DNA of 64,000 bases from Marinoscillum sp049115815 (lineage in GTDB: Bacteria > Bacteroidota > Bacteroidia > Cytophagales > Cyclobacteriaceae): assembly GCA_049115815.1 (NCBI GenBank), contig JAGDZO010000006.1, positions 186,001 to 250,000 of the forward strand, in the 5' to 3' direction. Both the position numbers and the translations under genes were made by a program. Numbering within the stretch: position 1 is the first letter of the stretch; the number at the start of each line of letters is the position of its first letter. Below, piece after piece: positions 27,471 through 36,287 of the stretch. The notes beneath the pieces were generated by a model. That model was not told where the DNA came from. It did no database searches and saw only the letters and a list, made by a program, of their open reading frames with translations.

Positions 27471-28231
27471 GTAAGTTTAATCTAACAGGGAAAAAGGCCA
27501 TCGTTACCGGTGGAGGAAGTGGGATTGGAAAAGCCATCGTGGAAAGTTTGGCTGAGGCTGGTGCCAATGTGGCCATACTAGATTTGTCCCTTTCTGCTGC
27601 TGAGGCTGTGGCGAAGGAGACAGTGGGAGAGGTGCATGCATTTGCATGTGACGTCACCGACCTATCAGAAGTACAAAGCGTAGTTGATGAGTTTGCCACA
27701 GGCAGACTGGATATACTAGTGAACAATGCAGGGATTGCGCATATTGGGAATATAGAAAAGACGACTGAAGAAGATATGACCAGGCTTTTCAATGTCAATG
27801 TGCTAGGAGTGTATAATGGTATTCACGCATCCATTAAGTATATGAAAGCAAATGGTGGTTCTATAATAAATATGTCATCCATTGGCGCTCATGTTGGTCT
27901 TTCCGATCGGTTTGCATATTCCATGACCAAGGGAGCTGTTCATGCGCTTTCAATGTCGGTAGCCAAAGATTATTTGATGCATAAGATTAGGTGTAACACC
28001 ATTTCGCCCGGGCGTGTTCACACTCCTTTTGTCGATGGTTTTTTAGCCAATAACTATCCGGGAAACGAAAAAGAGATGTTCGAGACTTTGTCCAAAAGTC
28101 AGCCAATTGGTCGCATGGGAAAACCCAATGAAATTGGCGCTATGGCACTTTATTTAGCCAGTGATGAGGCCTCATTTATTACAGGATCCAACTTTCCGAT
28201 AGATGGTGGATTCGTTACTTTAAACTCATAA
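27467..28231 (+). CDS. SDR dehydrogenase, candidate 2-keto-3-deoxy-L-fuconate/rhamnonate dehydrogenase
   Basis: A classical short-chain dehydrogenase of 254 residues from the ATG that overlaps the dehydratase stop (ATGA). The upstream in-frame TTG at 27446 is less likely. It has TGGGSGIG at residues 14-21, NNAG, S138 and the catalytic Y151-xxx-K155 (YSMTK). In the non-phosphorylative fucose and rhamnose pathways an SDR oxidises the 2-keto-3-deoxy acid at C4 before FAH-type cleavage. The dehydratase-SDR-FAH order supports that step. The substrate stereochemistry is not decidable here. Confidence 0.8.
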   Translation: MSKFNLTGKKAIVTGGGSGIGKAIVESLAEAGANVAILDLSLSAAEAVAKETVGEVHAFACDVTDLSEVQSVVDEFATGRLDILVNNAGIAHIGNIEKTTEEDMTRLFNVNVLGVYNGIHASIKYMKANGGSIINMSSIGAHVGLSDRFAYSMTKGAVHALSMSVAKDYLMHKIRCNTISPGRVHTPFVDGFLANNYPGNEKEMFETLSKSQPIGRMGKPNEIGAMALYLASDEASFITGSNFPIDGGFVTLNS

Positions 28232-28248
28232 TTAAAAAATCAAAAAGA

Positions 28249-29094
28249 ATGAAATTACTAAGATTCGGAGCATTCGGTTCAGAAAAACCAGCCATCCAGA
28301 TAGACAATAAAAGATATGACGTAAGTCATTTGGTGTCAGATTACAATGAGGACTTCTTTGCTAATGATGAAATCGAAAAGCTGAAAGATTTTGAACCATC
28401 AGAGGAATTTCTACTGCCAAATGATGTGCGAATTGGTGCGCCTGTAGCTCGTCCGGGTAAGATCATTTGTGTAGGGTTGAATTATAGCAAGCACGCAGCA
28501 GAGTCTGGCATGGAAGTGCCTAAGGAGCCAGTGATTTTTTTCAAGGCTACTTCAAGTATAGTAGGTCCTTATGATGATGTTATCATTCCCAGAAATAGTG
28601 TGAAGACGGACTGGGAGGTGGAATTAGCTGTGGTCATTGGCAAACGTGCCAATTATGTATCAGAGGACGAGGCGATGGATTATGTAGCGGGATATACACT
28701 GCACAACGATGTGAGTGAGCGAGAGTACCAGATAGAGCGCGGAGGACAATGGGTCAAAGGAAAAAGCTGTGATACGTTTGCTCCACTAGGTCCATTTATT
28801 GCTACAAAAGACGAAATCCCCAACCCAAACAACCTAAATCTTTGGCTCAAGCTAAATGATAAAAAGCTACAAGATGGAAACACTAATGACTTCATCTTCA
28901 ATATACAGCATGTGGTTTCTTATCTGTCTCAATTTATGAGTTTAATGCCTGGTGATATTATATCTACGGGCACGCCTGAGGGAGTTGGTTTTGGATTCAA
29001 ACCACCAATGTATCTCAAGCCAGGAGACGTAATGGAGCTAGGAATAGAAGGACTTGGTGTTTCCAAGCAACATGTAAAAGCTTGGTCAAAATAA
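28249..29094 (+). CDS. Fumarylacetoacetate hydrolase-family protein, candidate 2,4-diketo-3-deoxy-L-fuconate hydrolase
   Basis: An FAH-fold hydrolase of 281 residues with the family core KIICVGLNYSKHAAE, the metal-binding DWEVELAVVIG (Glu/Glu) and GYTLHNDVSEREYQ, followed by GKSCDTFAPLGPFI and STGTPEGVGFG. Relatives in deoxysugar clusters cleave 2,4-diketo-3-deoxy-L-fuconate or rhamnonate into pyruvate and L-lactate. The flanking SDR genes support this. It starts 17 nt after the SDR stop. The lactate produced could use the LldD-like enzyme of the rhamnose operon. Confidence 0.85.
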   Translation: MKLLRFGAFGSEKPAIQIDNKRYDVSHLVSDYNEDFFANDEIEKLKDFEPSEEFLLPNDVRIGAPVARPGKIICVGLNYSKHAAESGMEVPKEPVIFFKATSSIVGPYDDVIIPRNSVKTDWEVELAVVIGKRANYVSEDEAMDYVAGYTLHNDVSEREYQIERGGQWVKGKSCDTFAPLGPFIATKDEIPNPNNLNLWLKLNDKKLQDGNTNDFIFNIQHVVSYLSQFMSLMPGDIISTGTPEGVGFGFKPPMYLKPGDVMELGIEGLGVSKQHVKAWSK

Positions 29095-29110
29095 CAGAAA
29101 CCCTACAGCG

Positions 29111-29896
29111 ATGGATCTAAACTTAGCAGGTAAAGTGTATGTAGTCACCGGTGGTACCGGAGGAATTGGCGAAGCTATTGCTAAAAGTCTCGCGGCAGAA
29201 GGTGCTATTCCAGTGATTGTAGGCAGAACTGCTGAGAGTGGTCACCGAGTGCGCAGCGATATTGAAGCAATTGGAGGAACATGTAAGTTTATACAAGCCG
29301 CTCTTGGTAGCGAAGATAACTGTAAGCCAATAATTGAAGAAACGATCGCTGCTTTCGGGAAGATAGATGGGTTGGTCAACAATGCCGGATCAAACGACGG
29401 GGTTGGGCTTGCATCAGGTTCACCAGAGGCGTTTCAAAAGTCTGTTTTGCAGAATCTTTCTCATTACTACGACTTAGCTCACTATGCACTTCCATACCTA
29501 AAGGAGACGAAAGGATCCATCGTGAATATTAGTTCTAAAACGGCGCTGACTGGGCAGGGCAACACTTCAGGATACGCCGCGAGCAAAGGAGCACAGTTGG
29601 CATTGACGCGAGAGTGGGCAGTGGAATTGGCGCCATACGGCATTCGTGTGAACGCCATAATACCTGCAGAGGTAATGACTCCACAATACGAAAGGTGGAT
29701 TGCCACTTTCGACAATCCTGAAAAAGCACTACAGGATATTGTGTCCAACATTCCTTTAGAAAACCGAATGACCGAGTCAGATGAAATCGCCTCGATGACA
29801 GTTTTTTTATTATCGGAAAAGAGTAGCCATACCACTGGTCAATGGCTCCATGTGGACGGAGGTTATGTTCATTTCGATAGGGCTATGCTCATATAA
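29111..29896 (+). CDS. SDR dehydrogenase, L-fucose dehydrogenase-like
   Basis: A short-chain dehydrogenase of 261 residues. TGGTGGIG (13-20), NNAG, S142 and Y155-xxx-K159 (YAASK) form the cofactor and catalytic sites. The C-terminus TTGQWLHVDGGYVHFDRAM closely resembles the ending I associate with bacterial L-fucose dehydrogenases, which oxidise the sugar to its lactone. That makes it the first step of the pathway encoded by this operon. No lactonase gene is present here; spontaneous hydrolysis or a distant gene would be needed. L-rhamnose is an alternative substrate, given the neighbourhood. Confidence 0.78.
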   Translation: MDLNLAGKVYVVTGGTGGIGEAIAKSLAAEGAIPVIVGRTAESGHRVRSDIEAIGGTCKFIQAALGSEDNCKPIIEETIAAFGKIDGLVNNAGSNDGVGLASGSPEAFQKSVLQNLSHYYDLAHYALPYLKETKGSIVNISSKTALTGQGNTSGYAASKGAQLALTREWAVELAPYGIRVNAIIPAEVMTPQYERWIATFDNPEKALQDIVSNIPLENRMTESDEIASMTVFLLSEKSSHTTGQWLHVDGGYVHFDRAMLI

Positions 29897-30442
29897 AGTT
29901 GAAAATAACCCCTACTTCTTAGTACCACCACTTAGTAATTCTGTGTTAGATGCACAGCAAAATCACTTTTGAGTACTTGAAGAGCCTTTCAATTTATTGA
30001 TAACAGCGTTATTGATATCTTGATAGTTTTATTTAGAGCTTAACCGCGAATAAATTCTTCTGAAATAATTAGAGTAGTTGTTTTGGGCTGACTAGGGAAA
30101 TGACGCTAATGGATTATATTCAATACGGAATTTACCTTTGGCTAAAAAACTTATGATCATAACTCGATCTATAATTGCGACAACTGTGTGATCAAATATG
30201 CCATCCTATTGTAATTTGATAAGCATCTTAAAGATTATTCTTTGTGCAAAATTTCAACGACGAGGTGATTTTATAAATTAATGACTAGTTGCTTTAATTG
30301 ATAGGAAGTTTTACTTCTAGATTTATTCTTGGGAATTGATGAAAATCAATTAACTGTGTATAAATTACACACAAAATATTGGGGGATTCATGATAATGTT
30401 CCCCATTTCTCAAATAGTTACAATTCATTTAGTGTAGATCAT
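29897..30442 (+). promoter_or_regulatory. 546-bp leader and promoter region of the glucuronate operon
   Basis: No gene is visible. A possible Bacteroidota promoter has TTTG at 30215-30218 and TA-TTC-TTTG at 30236-30244, imperfect because of one extra base. Two inverted repeats lie close to the start: AATTGAT-GAAA-ATCAATT at 30334-30351 and TGTGTA-TAAAT-TACACA at 30355-30371. These may be operator or leader-RNA elements for the SDR-uxuA-uxaC operon. No clear TTGGT-NN-ACCAA site is present. Confidence 0.35.
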
Positions 30443-31291
30443 ATGGAAAAAAAACATAACATACCGGCAACTGATAAGGTGGCGGTTGTCACTGGAGGTG
30501 GCGGAGTGCTCTGTGGCACTATGGCTAAGGCCTTAGCCAGTCAAGGCATCAAAGTAGCAGTTTTGGATTTGAAATTAGACGCTGCAAAGGCTGTAGCTGA
30601 TGAGATCAATCAATCTGGTGGTACAGCTATTGGTGTTTCCGCGAACGTTTTGGAATTGGACAGCCTTAAGGAAGCTAAGAAGGTGGTAGATGCACAACTT
30701 GGAGAGTGTTCGATCTTAGTCAATGGGGCAGGAGGTAATCACCCCAAAGGAACCACGACCAACACTCATTTCAATATTGGAGACGATGAGAACAAAGAAT
30801 TGATCTCATTTTTTGATCTAGATCCGGATGGAATACAGTTCGTTTTTAACCTCAATTTTATTGGTACTTTGTTGCCAACTCAAGTGTTTGCCAAGAGCAT
30901 GATTGGCAAGGAGGGATGCTCTGTGATCAACGTGTCATCCATGAATGCTTTTACGCCACTGACCAAGATACCTGCTTATAGTGGGGCAAAGGCTGCAGTG
31001 AGCAATTTCACTCAATGGCTGGCAGTTCATTTTTCAAAAGTGGGTATTCGTGTGAATGCCATTGCGCCAGGTTTTTTCCTGACCGATCAAAATCGCTCGC
31101 TTTTGACCAATCCTGATGGCTCTTTTACAGATCGCGGAAACACGATTCTTGCTCAGACGCCAATGGGTAAATTTGGTGAACCCGATGATCTTGTTGGGAC
31201 CTTGCTTTGGTTGTGTGGAGAAGATTCTCGATTTATCACTGGTGTAGTGGTGCCAATTGATGGAGGGTTTAGTGCATACAGCGGAGTGTAA
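30443..31291 (+). CDS. SDR oxidoreductase, candidate D-mannonate oxidoreductase (fructuronate reductase)
   Basis: A 282-residue short-chain dehydrogenase. I take the start at 30443 (MEKKHNIPATDK) because the upstream 38 codons have no homology-like content and lie in promoter-like DNA. Key residues are a modified glycine motif TGGGGVLCG (17-25), S165-S166 and Y179-xxx-K183 (YSGAK). It heads an operon with mannonate dehydratase and glucuronate isomerase. The missing step between UxaC and UxuA is reduction of D-fructuronate to D-mannonate, normally done by UxuB. SDR-type replacements are known, so this is the best candidate. Confidence 0.82.
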   Translation: MEKKHNIPATDKVAVVTGGGGVLCGTMAKALASQGIKVAVLDLKLDAAKAVADEINQSGGTAIGVSANVLELDSLKEAKKVVDAQLGECSILVNGAGGNHPKGTTTNTHFNIGDDENKELISFFDLDPDGIQFVFNLNFIGTLLPTQVFAKSMIGKEGCSVINVSSMNAFTPLTKIPAYSGAKAAVSNFTQWLAVHFSKVGIRVNAIAPGFFLTDQNRSLLTNPDGSFTDRGNTILAQTPMGKFGEPDDLVGTLLWLCGEDSRFITGVVVPIDGGFSAYSGV

Positions 31292-31437
31292 TATCTGATT
31301 TGTAAAACCTAATATTTTAATTTTTCTGCCGAGACTTCATTTGACTCGATTTTGATTCTGCCAAGATCAAAATATGTAAACGAGAAGTTGGTAGAATCCA
31401 TTGTATCAAAAGCTTGGATGAATTAATTCGCGAAATA

Positions 31438-32637
31438 ATGATAAATAAAAATAAACTAGAACAAACGTGGAGATGGTACGGTCCGAACGATCCAGTGTCA
31501 CTCTCTGACATCAAGATGTCTGGCGCTACAGGCATAGTAACTGCTCTCCATCACATTCCCAATGGGGTGGTTTGGAGTGTGGAAGAAATACAAAAGCGCA
31601 AAGCTGAAATAGAAGCTGCGGGACTCGTTTGGTCTGTGGTAGAGAGTATTCCTGTTCATGAAGATATCAAGAAACGCTCGGGTGACTATGAGCTTTACAT
31701 TCAGAATTATCAAGAGGGTATTCGCAACTTAGGTCAATTTGGGATAGATACTGTATGCTATAATTTCATGCCCGTGCTTGATTGGACACGTACCGACCTG
31801 AGCTATGAAATGCCCGACGGCTCCAGGGCTTTGAGATTTGATGCGGCCGAGTTTGCTGCTTTCGAGTTGTTCTTGCTGAAGCGACCTGGTGCAGAGGAGG
31901 ACTACAGCGATGCTCAAAAAGAAAAGGCGTCACAAGTATTCTCCAAAATGAGCGATTTGCAAAAAGAGCAACTTGTCAATAACATCATAGCAGGTTTGCC
32001 AGGTGCAGAAGAGGGTTACTCTTTGGAACAGTTTCAGCAAGTGCTTGATACCTACGAAAACATAGGCGAAGCAGAACTAAAGGCCAATCTCTATGCCTTT
32101 TTAGCCGATATCATCCCGGTAGCGGAGAGTGCAGGAGTATTGATGGCTATTCATCCTGATGATCCTCCATTCCCAATTTTAGGATTGCCAAGAGTGGTAA
32201 GCACAGAGGCAGATGCGAAGCAGTTAATAGATGCCGTAGACAGTAAGTACAATGGACTGTGTTTCTGTACGGGTTCTTATGGTGTGCGTGCTGATAATGA
32301 CCTAGCTGGAATGGTTCAGCGATTGGGCGATCGAATCAACTTCATTCATTTGCGCGCTACCAAACGTGATGAAGAAGGGAATTTTCATGAAGCAGATCAT
32401 TTGGATGGCGATGTAGATATGTTCGGTGTGATGAAAGCCTTGGTGGAAGAGCAAAACAAACGTGTGATAGCTGGTCGGACAGACATCAAAATGCCAATGC
32501 GACCGGACCATGGTCACCAAATGCTTGATGATCTGCATAAGAAAACCAATCCCGGATACTCGGCAATAGGACGTCTGAGAGGTTTGGCAGAGCTTAGAGG
32601 GTTAGAATTGGGCATTAGAAAATATTTAGAAAAATGA
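31438..32637 (+). CDS. uxuA: D-mannonate dehydratase
   Basis: Dehydrates D-mannonate to 2-keto-3-deoxygluconate. The 399-residue protein starting at 31438 aligns in pattern with E. coli UxuA from its first residues (LEQTWRWYGPNDPVSLSDI, TALHHIPNGVVW). An in-frame ATG 24 nt upstream is possible but adds nothing typical. Later conserved blocks are LMAIHPDDPPFP, FCTGSYGVRADNDL, INFIHLRATKRDEEGNFHEADHL and MRPDHGHQML, which hold the metal ligands. It follows the SDR by about 150 nt and overlaps the uxaC start (ATGA). Confidence 0.96.
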   Translation: MINKNKLEQTWRWYGPNDPVSLSDIKMSGATGIVTALHHIPNGVVWSVEEIQKRKAEIEAAGLVWSVVESIPVHEDIKKRSGDYELYIQNYQEGIRNLGQFGIDTVCYNFMPVLDWTRTDLSYEMPDGSRALRFDAAEFAAFELFLLKRPGAEEDYSDAQKEKASQVFSKMSDLQKEQLVNNIIAGLPGAEEGYSLEQFQQVLDTYENIGEAELKANLYAFLADIIPVAESAGVLMAIHPDDPPFPILGLPRVVSTEADAKQLIDAVDSKYNGLCFCTGSYGVRADNDLAGMVQRLGDRINFIHLRATKRDEEGNFHEADHLDGDVDMFGVMKALVEEQNKRVIAGRTDIKMPMRPDHGHQMLDDLHKKTNPGYSAIGRLRGLAELRGLELGIRKYLEK

Positions 32638-34034
32638 AGCCTTTTTTAGATCAGGATTTTCTCTTAGAAAATAGTACGGCCAAAAAGCTGTATCACGATT
32701 TTGCGAGTAAGATGCCGATTATCGACTATCACTGTCACTTATCGCCAAAGGACATTGCCGAGGATCGAGTCTATCAAAACATCACAGAAGCATGGCTGGA
32801 GGGTGATCACTATAAGTGGAGAGCTATGAGAGCTAATGGTGTAGATGAATCATTCATTACCGGCAAAGCAAATCCAAAGGAGAAGTTCATTAAATGGGCT
32901 GATACCGTCCCCAACACCTTCAGAAACCCATTATTTCATTGGACACATCTTGAGCTACAGAGGTATTTTGGGATTCACGAGTTGTTAAGTCCGTCAAGTG
33001 CCGAGGAGATCTATGAAACAACTTCAACTCAACTGAAAACCAAGGAATATTCATGCCGAGGTTTACTGCACAAAATGAATGTGAGGATGGTTGGGACAAC
33101 TGATGATCCATCGGATGACCTTAGATATCATAAGCAGTTGCGAGATGAAGGGTTTGAGGTAAAAGTATTACCAACTTTTCGTCCAGATAAACTCTATGCT
33201 GTTGAAAATCAGGAGGTTTATAGGGAATATGTCCATTCTCTAGGTATGATTGTTGGTTTTGAGATTAAGTCTTTAGACGATCTTTTAGCTGCATCTCAGT
33301 CACGAATAGATTATTTCCATGACGCAGGCTGTCGGATTTCTGATCATGGTTTAGATCAGTTGTATCAAAATGCCTATTCTCTTCAGAAGGCGTCAGAGAT
33401 TTTTGAAGCCAGCATGCAAGGTCAGGCCATTACTCAGCGAGAAGTTGAAGTATTTAAGATGACCATGATGGTTGAACTAGCCAAAATGTATCACCACAAA
33501 GGATGGGCGCAGCAGTACCATTTGGGTGTCATTCGCAACAATAATACTCGCTTGCTCTCTGAGCTCGGTCCAGATACTGGATTTGATTCTATTGGAGACT
33601 TGTCACAGGCGAGCGCTCTAGGCGAATTTCTAAATCGACTAGACAGCAGTAATCAGTTGTCAAAGACGATAGTTTACAATCTAAATCCCGCGGATAACGA
33701 GGCATTTGCTACTATGCTGGGTAATTTCAATGATGGCACTATAGCTGGAAAGATGCAATACGGGTCGGGATGGTGGTTTTTGGATCAAAAAGAAGGAATG
33801 ATTCGCCAAATGAATACCCTATCGAATATGGGGCTTTTGAGTCAGTTCGTAGGGATGCTTACCGACAGTAGAAGCTTACTCTCTTTTCCGAGACACGAGT
33901 ATTTCCGACGGATACTTTGCAATCTTATAGGAGCAGATGTCGAAAAAGGTGAATTTCCCAATGACGTGGAATGGCTTGGAAAGCACGTTGAGAATATTAG
34001 TTATTATAACGCTGAGCGGTACTTTGGGTTTTAG
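32634..34034 (+). CDS. uxaC: Glucuronate isomerase
   Basis: Interconverts D-glucuronate and D-fructuronate (and galacturonate and tagaturonate). The 466-residue protein is an amidohydrolase-fold enzyme with metal-binding H33-C-H35 in IIDYHCHLSPKDIAEDR, then FRPDKLYAVEN, SDHGLD, QYHLGVIRNNNTR and the C-terminal LTDSRSLLSFPRHEYFRRI. It is translationally coupled to uxuA by a 4-nt overlap. It opens the glucuronate branch expected when ulvan or another glucuronan-containing glycan is eaten, and feeds KDG to the kinase at 53647. Confidence 0.97.
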   Translation: MKPFLDQDFLLENSTAKKLYHDFASKMPIIDYHCHLSPKDIAEDRVYQNITEAWLEGDHYKWRAMRANGVDESFITGKANPKEKFIKWADTVPNTFRNPLFHWTHLELQRYFGIHELLSPSSAEEIYETTSTQLKTKEYSCRGLLHKMNVRMVGTTDDPSDDLRYHKQLRDEGFEVKVLPTFRPDKLYAVENQEVYREYVHSLGMIVGFEIKSLDDLLAASQSRIDYFHDAGCRISDHGLDQLYQNAYSLQKASEIFEASMQGQAITQREVEVFKMTMMVELAKMYHHKGWAQQYHLGVIRNNNTRLLSELGPDTGFDSIGDLSQASALGEFLNRLDSSNQLSKTIVYNLNPADNEAFATMLGNFNDGTIAGKMQYGSGWWFLDQKEGMIRQMNTLSNMGLLSQFVGMLTDSRSLLSFPRHEYFRRILCNLIGADVEKGEFPNDVEWLGKHVENISYYNAERYFGF

Positions 34035-34381
34035 TCATCATAGATAGAAGCTTTTTTCAAGGAATCAATATTGATTATAATTACACTATTGGTTGACTTC
34101 ATTTTTCCATACGATAGGTGATCCGCAATAATTTTATTGGTCAAGTATTACTTGCTTTTCAATTCTGCAATCAAATTGGTTTAGTGAGTTGAGTTTCGTT
34201 CGATTGAGAATAGTAGTTGACCAAGAGAAAAATAAAGGAACTCTACAGGTTATATGAATGTTACTTTTGGTAATACCACCAAAGTTGTCCGAGCATAAAA
34301 AAAATACTATTTTTAAGCGTTTCGTTCTGACCATTACCTACGAGCGTAGACTGTAGCCTAGCCTAATACTAAAAGATTGTT
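34035..34381. promoter_or_regulatory. 347-bp region with scattered TTGGT/ACCAA half-sites before GntR regulator 1
   Basis: No gene is visible. Half-sites of the alginate-region operator family occur at 34088 (ATTGGTTGAC), 34136 (ATTGGTCAAG), 34175 (ATTGGTTTAG) and 34215 (AGTTGACCAAG). A symmetric TTTGGT-N6-ACCAAA is at 34266-34283, containing TTGGTAATACCA. The cluster suggests autoregulation of the FadR-type gene that follows. Confidence 0.45.
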
Positions 34382-35110
34382 ATGAAAGAGATCCTGAATA
34401 ATTTCAGTGAGATTGTCATTGAAAAACCGGTTGATAAGATTATTAAGCAGATTAAAGAACTTATATCCTCGGGACAGCTGAAGCCTGGAGATAGGTTACC
34501 TTCAGAGCGATTGTTGAGTGAGCGATTTGGTGTAGGACGAACATCTGTAAGAGACGCGATTCAAAAACTGGAGTTCTACGGGATATTAAAAACCCTTCCT
34601 CAGAGTGGTACAGTGGTGGCCGGTATTGGGATTAACGCCCTTGAAGGGTTGATTACTGACGTACTCAAGTTAGAAGGCAACGATTTCAATGCATTGGTAG
34701 AAACCCGATATATTTTGGAGACCAAATCTGCTCGTTTGGCAGCTACCAGAAGAACTGATGAGGATTTGGTCGCTATTAATACGGCCTTGAACAATTATGA
34801 GAAGGCATTGAATGGGGGAAACGTATCTGTTGAGTATGATCTGCTTTTTCATTTGGCGATAGCCGAGGCAAGCAAGAACCCTGTACTCAAATCCCTAATG
34901 CTCATTGTAACTCCTGATATTATTTCCTATTTCAATGAAAATGACGTTTGTGGAGGTAACAGGCCTACCTCAGCGCTAGACGAGCACTATGAGATTCTTG
35001 GTTATGTAAAAAGTAAAGATGCGGAGCATGCTGAGAAGGCCATGAAAAATCATTTGGATGATCTTCTCAACTATACCGTTCAATCAAATGGTGTTGTCAA
35101 CGGGCTTTGA
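34382..35110 (+). CDS. GntR/FadR-subfamily (FCD) regulator 1, UxuR-like
   Basis: A 242-residue transcription factor. Residues about 16-82 are a GntR winged helix (IKELISSGQLKPGDRLPSER, then GVGRTSVRDAIQKLEFYGILKT). The C-terminal FCD ligand domain carries the metal-site pattern DLLFHLAIAEASKN. It is the first of three close paralogues in this window and lies between the glucuronate operon and the alginate genes, so its ligand may be a uronate or KDG-like acid. Its probable recognition helix (RTSVRDAI) differs from the other two. Confidence 0.92.
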   Translation: MKEILNNFSEIVIEKPVDKIIKQIKELISSGQLKPGDRLPSERLLSERFGVGRTSVRDAIQKLEFYGILKTLPQSGTVVAGIGINALEGLITDVLKLEGNDFNALVETRYILETKSARLAATRRTDEDLVAINTALNNYEKALNGGNVSVEYDLLFHLAIAEASKNPVLKSLMLIVTPDIISYFNENDVCGGNRPTSALDEHYEILGYVKSKDAEHAEKAMKNHLDDLLNYTVQSNGVVNGL

Positions 35111-35313
35111 CAAAGTCAATTTAAGTTTAAGCTCTCTATGCCAAATGAAAATCTCTAAAGTAGTTTCATTTTGCTTCTTTAGTTCTAGTTAGGCTAATTC
35201 CTATTTCAATTTTTAGCCGTACTTCTGTCATTATAACTCTCGCAAAATGTAAAGTGTTGTAGTTCGTGCTTCATACAAAATTCAATTCTCAGGTGGTAAA
35301 TTTGAATATTTGC

Positions 35314-35331
35314 AAATTGGTTGACTAATTT
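35314..35331. promoter_or_regulatory. UxuR-type operator upstream of the cupin lipoprotein gene
   Basis: AAATTGGT-TG-ACTAATTT is an 18-bp palindrome with one mismatch, and a further ACCAAT half-site follows at 35332. It ends 28 bp before the cupin lipoprotein start. The core matches the E. coli ExuR/UxuR consensus half-site ATTGGT known for this regulator family. Confidence 0.6.
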
Positions 35332-35359
35332 ACCAATAGTTTTAATCTTTTAATCAATC

Positions 35360-36250
35360 ATGATAAGAGCAACCCAGAAAAGTCAAATAAATCTAACTTT
35401 TCGTCTACCGAGGATAGCGTTTGTAATCCTAATCGGCGTACTTTTTACTAATGCTTGTTCTCCTAGTACAAAGCCTACAGAAATAGTCGTCCAAAACTTG
35501 GAGATGGGAATTCCAGCGGGGAATCAAGTTTTCGTTGAAGAATTGATCCCGGGAGAAATTGCAGATACTAAAATTCAGCATATAGCTTACGTTGGCCCAA
35601 CGGAGCAAAGTTTGGAAGTACCAGAAGGGAGCATCAATATGATGCTATTCGTAAAAGGGAGAGGGACATTGCTAGCAGACACTACATATGAGCTGGTTCC
35701 TGAATCAATAGCCATACCGTTTAATCGAGAACAAGAAATAAGAATTAGGGTACCCGAAGGGGAAACGTTACATTTTATGAAATTCATAAAGACCTTAACA
35801 CCTCAAGACGTAGCGGATCTTTCGGATTATCCTGAAGAAAGCAAGTATGACCTATTTTTCACAAAGTTTGAAGATTGTGAGCCATATACGGAAAAAATTA
35901 AGAGTCCCAATACCGTAAGCAGGACAGTGCTGCCGGCAGATATTGTGCCTAGAGTGGCGTTAGGCACCGTAGAGGCAATGGGACCTGATGCTGTTGGGGC
36001 GCACGAACATCCAATGCTCGATCAGCTGTTTTTGGGATTATCTAAGAACGATATAGTTGTTCACGCAGATGAGGCATCCACTGAATTCAAAGAATACTCT
36101 CTGTTACATATTCCTCTTGGTTCCAGTCATTGGGTCACAGTAGAAGAAGGCAAGAAGATGTATTATATGTGGATGGATTTCTTCCTCACGAAGGAAGGTC
36201 AAGAGTGGCTTAAAACGCATAAACCCATGAGTTCAGACAAGAGCGAATAG
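35360..36250 (+). CDS. Cupin-domain lipoprotein of unknown function
   Basis: A 296-residue exported protein with a long N-region and lipobox TNAC (Cys33). It appears to hold two cupin-like beta-sandwiches. The first (about 70-150) lacks metal residues. The second has the classic pattern GAHEHPMLDQLFLGL with H215, H217 and Q222 and a later histidine in LGSSHWVTV. Cupins such as KdgF linearise unsaturated uronates in the cytoplasm; this one would sit in the periplasm or at the outer membrane. It may bind or convert alginate products, but I do not recognise a named family. It has its own UxuR-type operator and precedes the PL6 lyase by 37 nt. Confidence 0.7.
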   Translation: MIRATQKSQINLTFRLPRIAFVILIGVLFTNACSPSTKPTEIVVQNLEMGIPAGNQVFVEELIPGEIADTKIQHIAYVGPTEQSLEVPEGSINMMLFVKGRGTLLADTTYELVPESIAIPFNREQEIRIRVPEGETLHFMKFIKTLTPQDVADLSDYPEESKYDLFFTKFEDCEPYTEKIKSPNTVSRTVLPADIVPRVALGTVEAMGPDAVGAHEHPMLDQLFLGLSKNDIVVHADEASTEFKEYSLLHIPLGSSHWVTVEEGKKMYYMWMDFFLTKEGQEWLKTHKPMSSDKSE

Positions 36251-36287
36251 TTGAATGCATCTAGTTTTTTGATAAATAGAAGAAATA

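Noticed and set aside
30329..30442. A 38-residue N-terminal extension of the SDR before MEKKHN
   Set aside because: The extra codons run through inverted repeats and AT-rich promoter-like DNA and add no SDR feature. The Rossmann motif is correctly placed from the later start.
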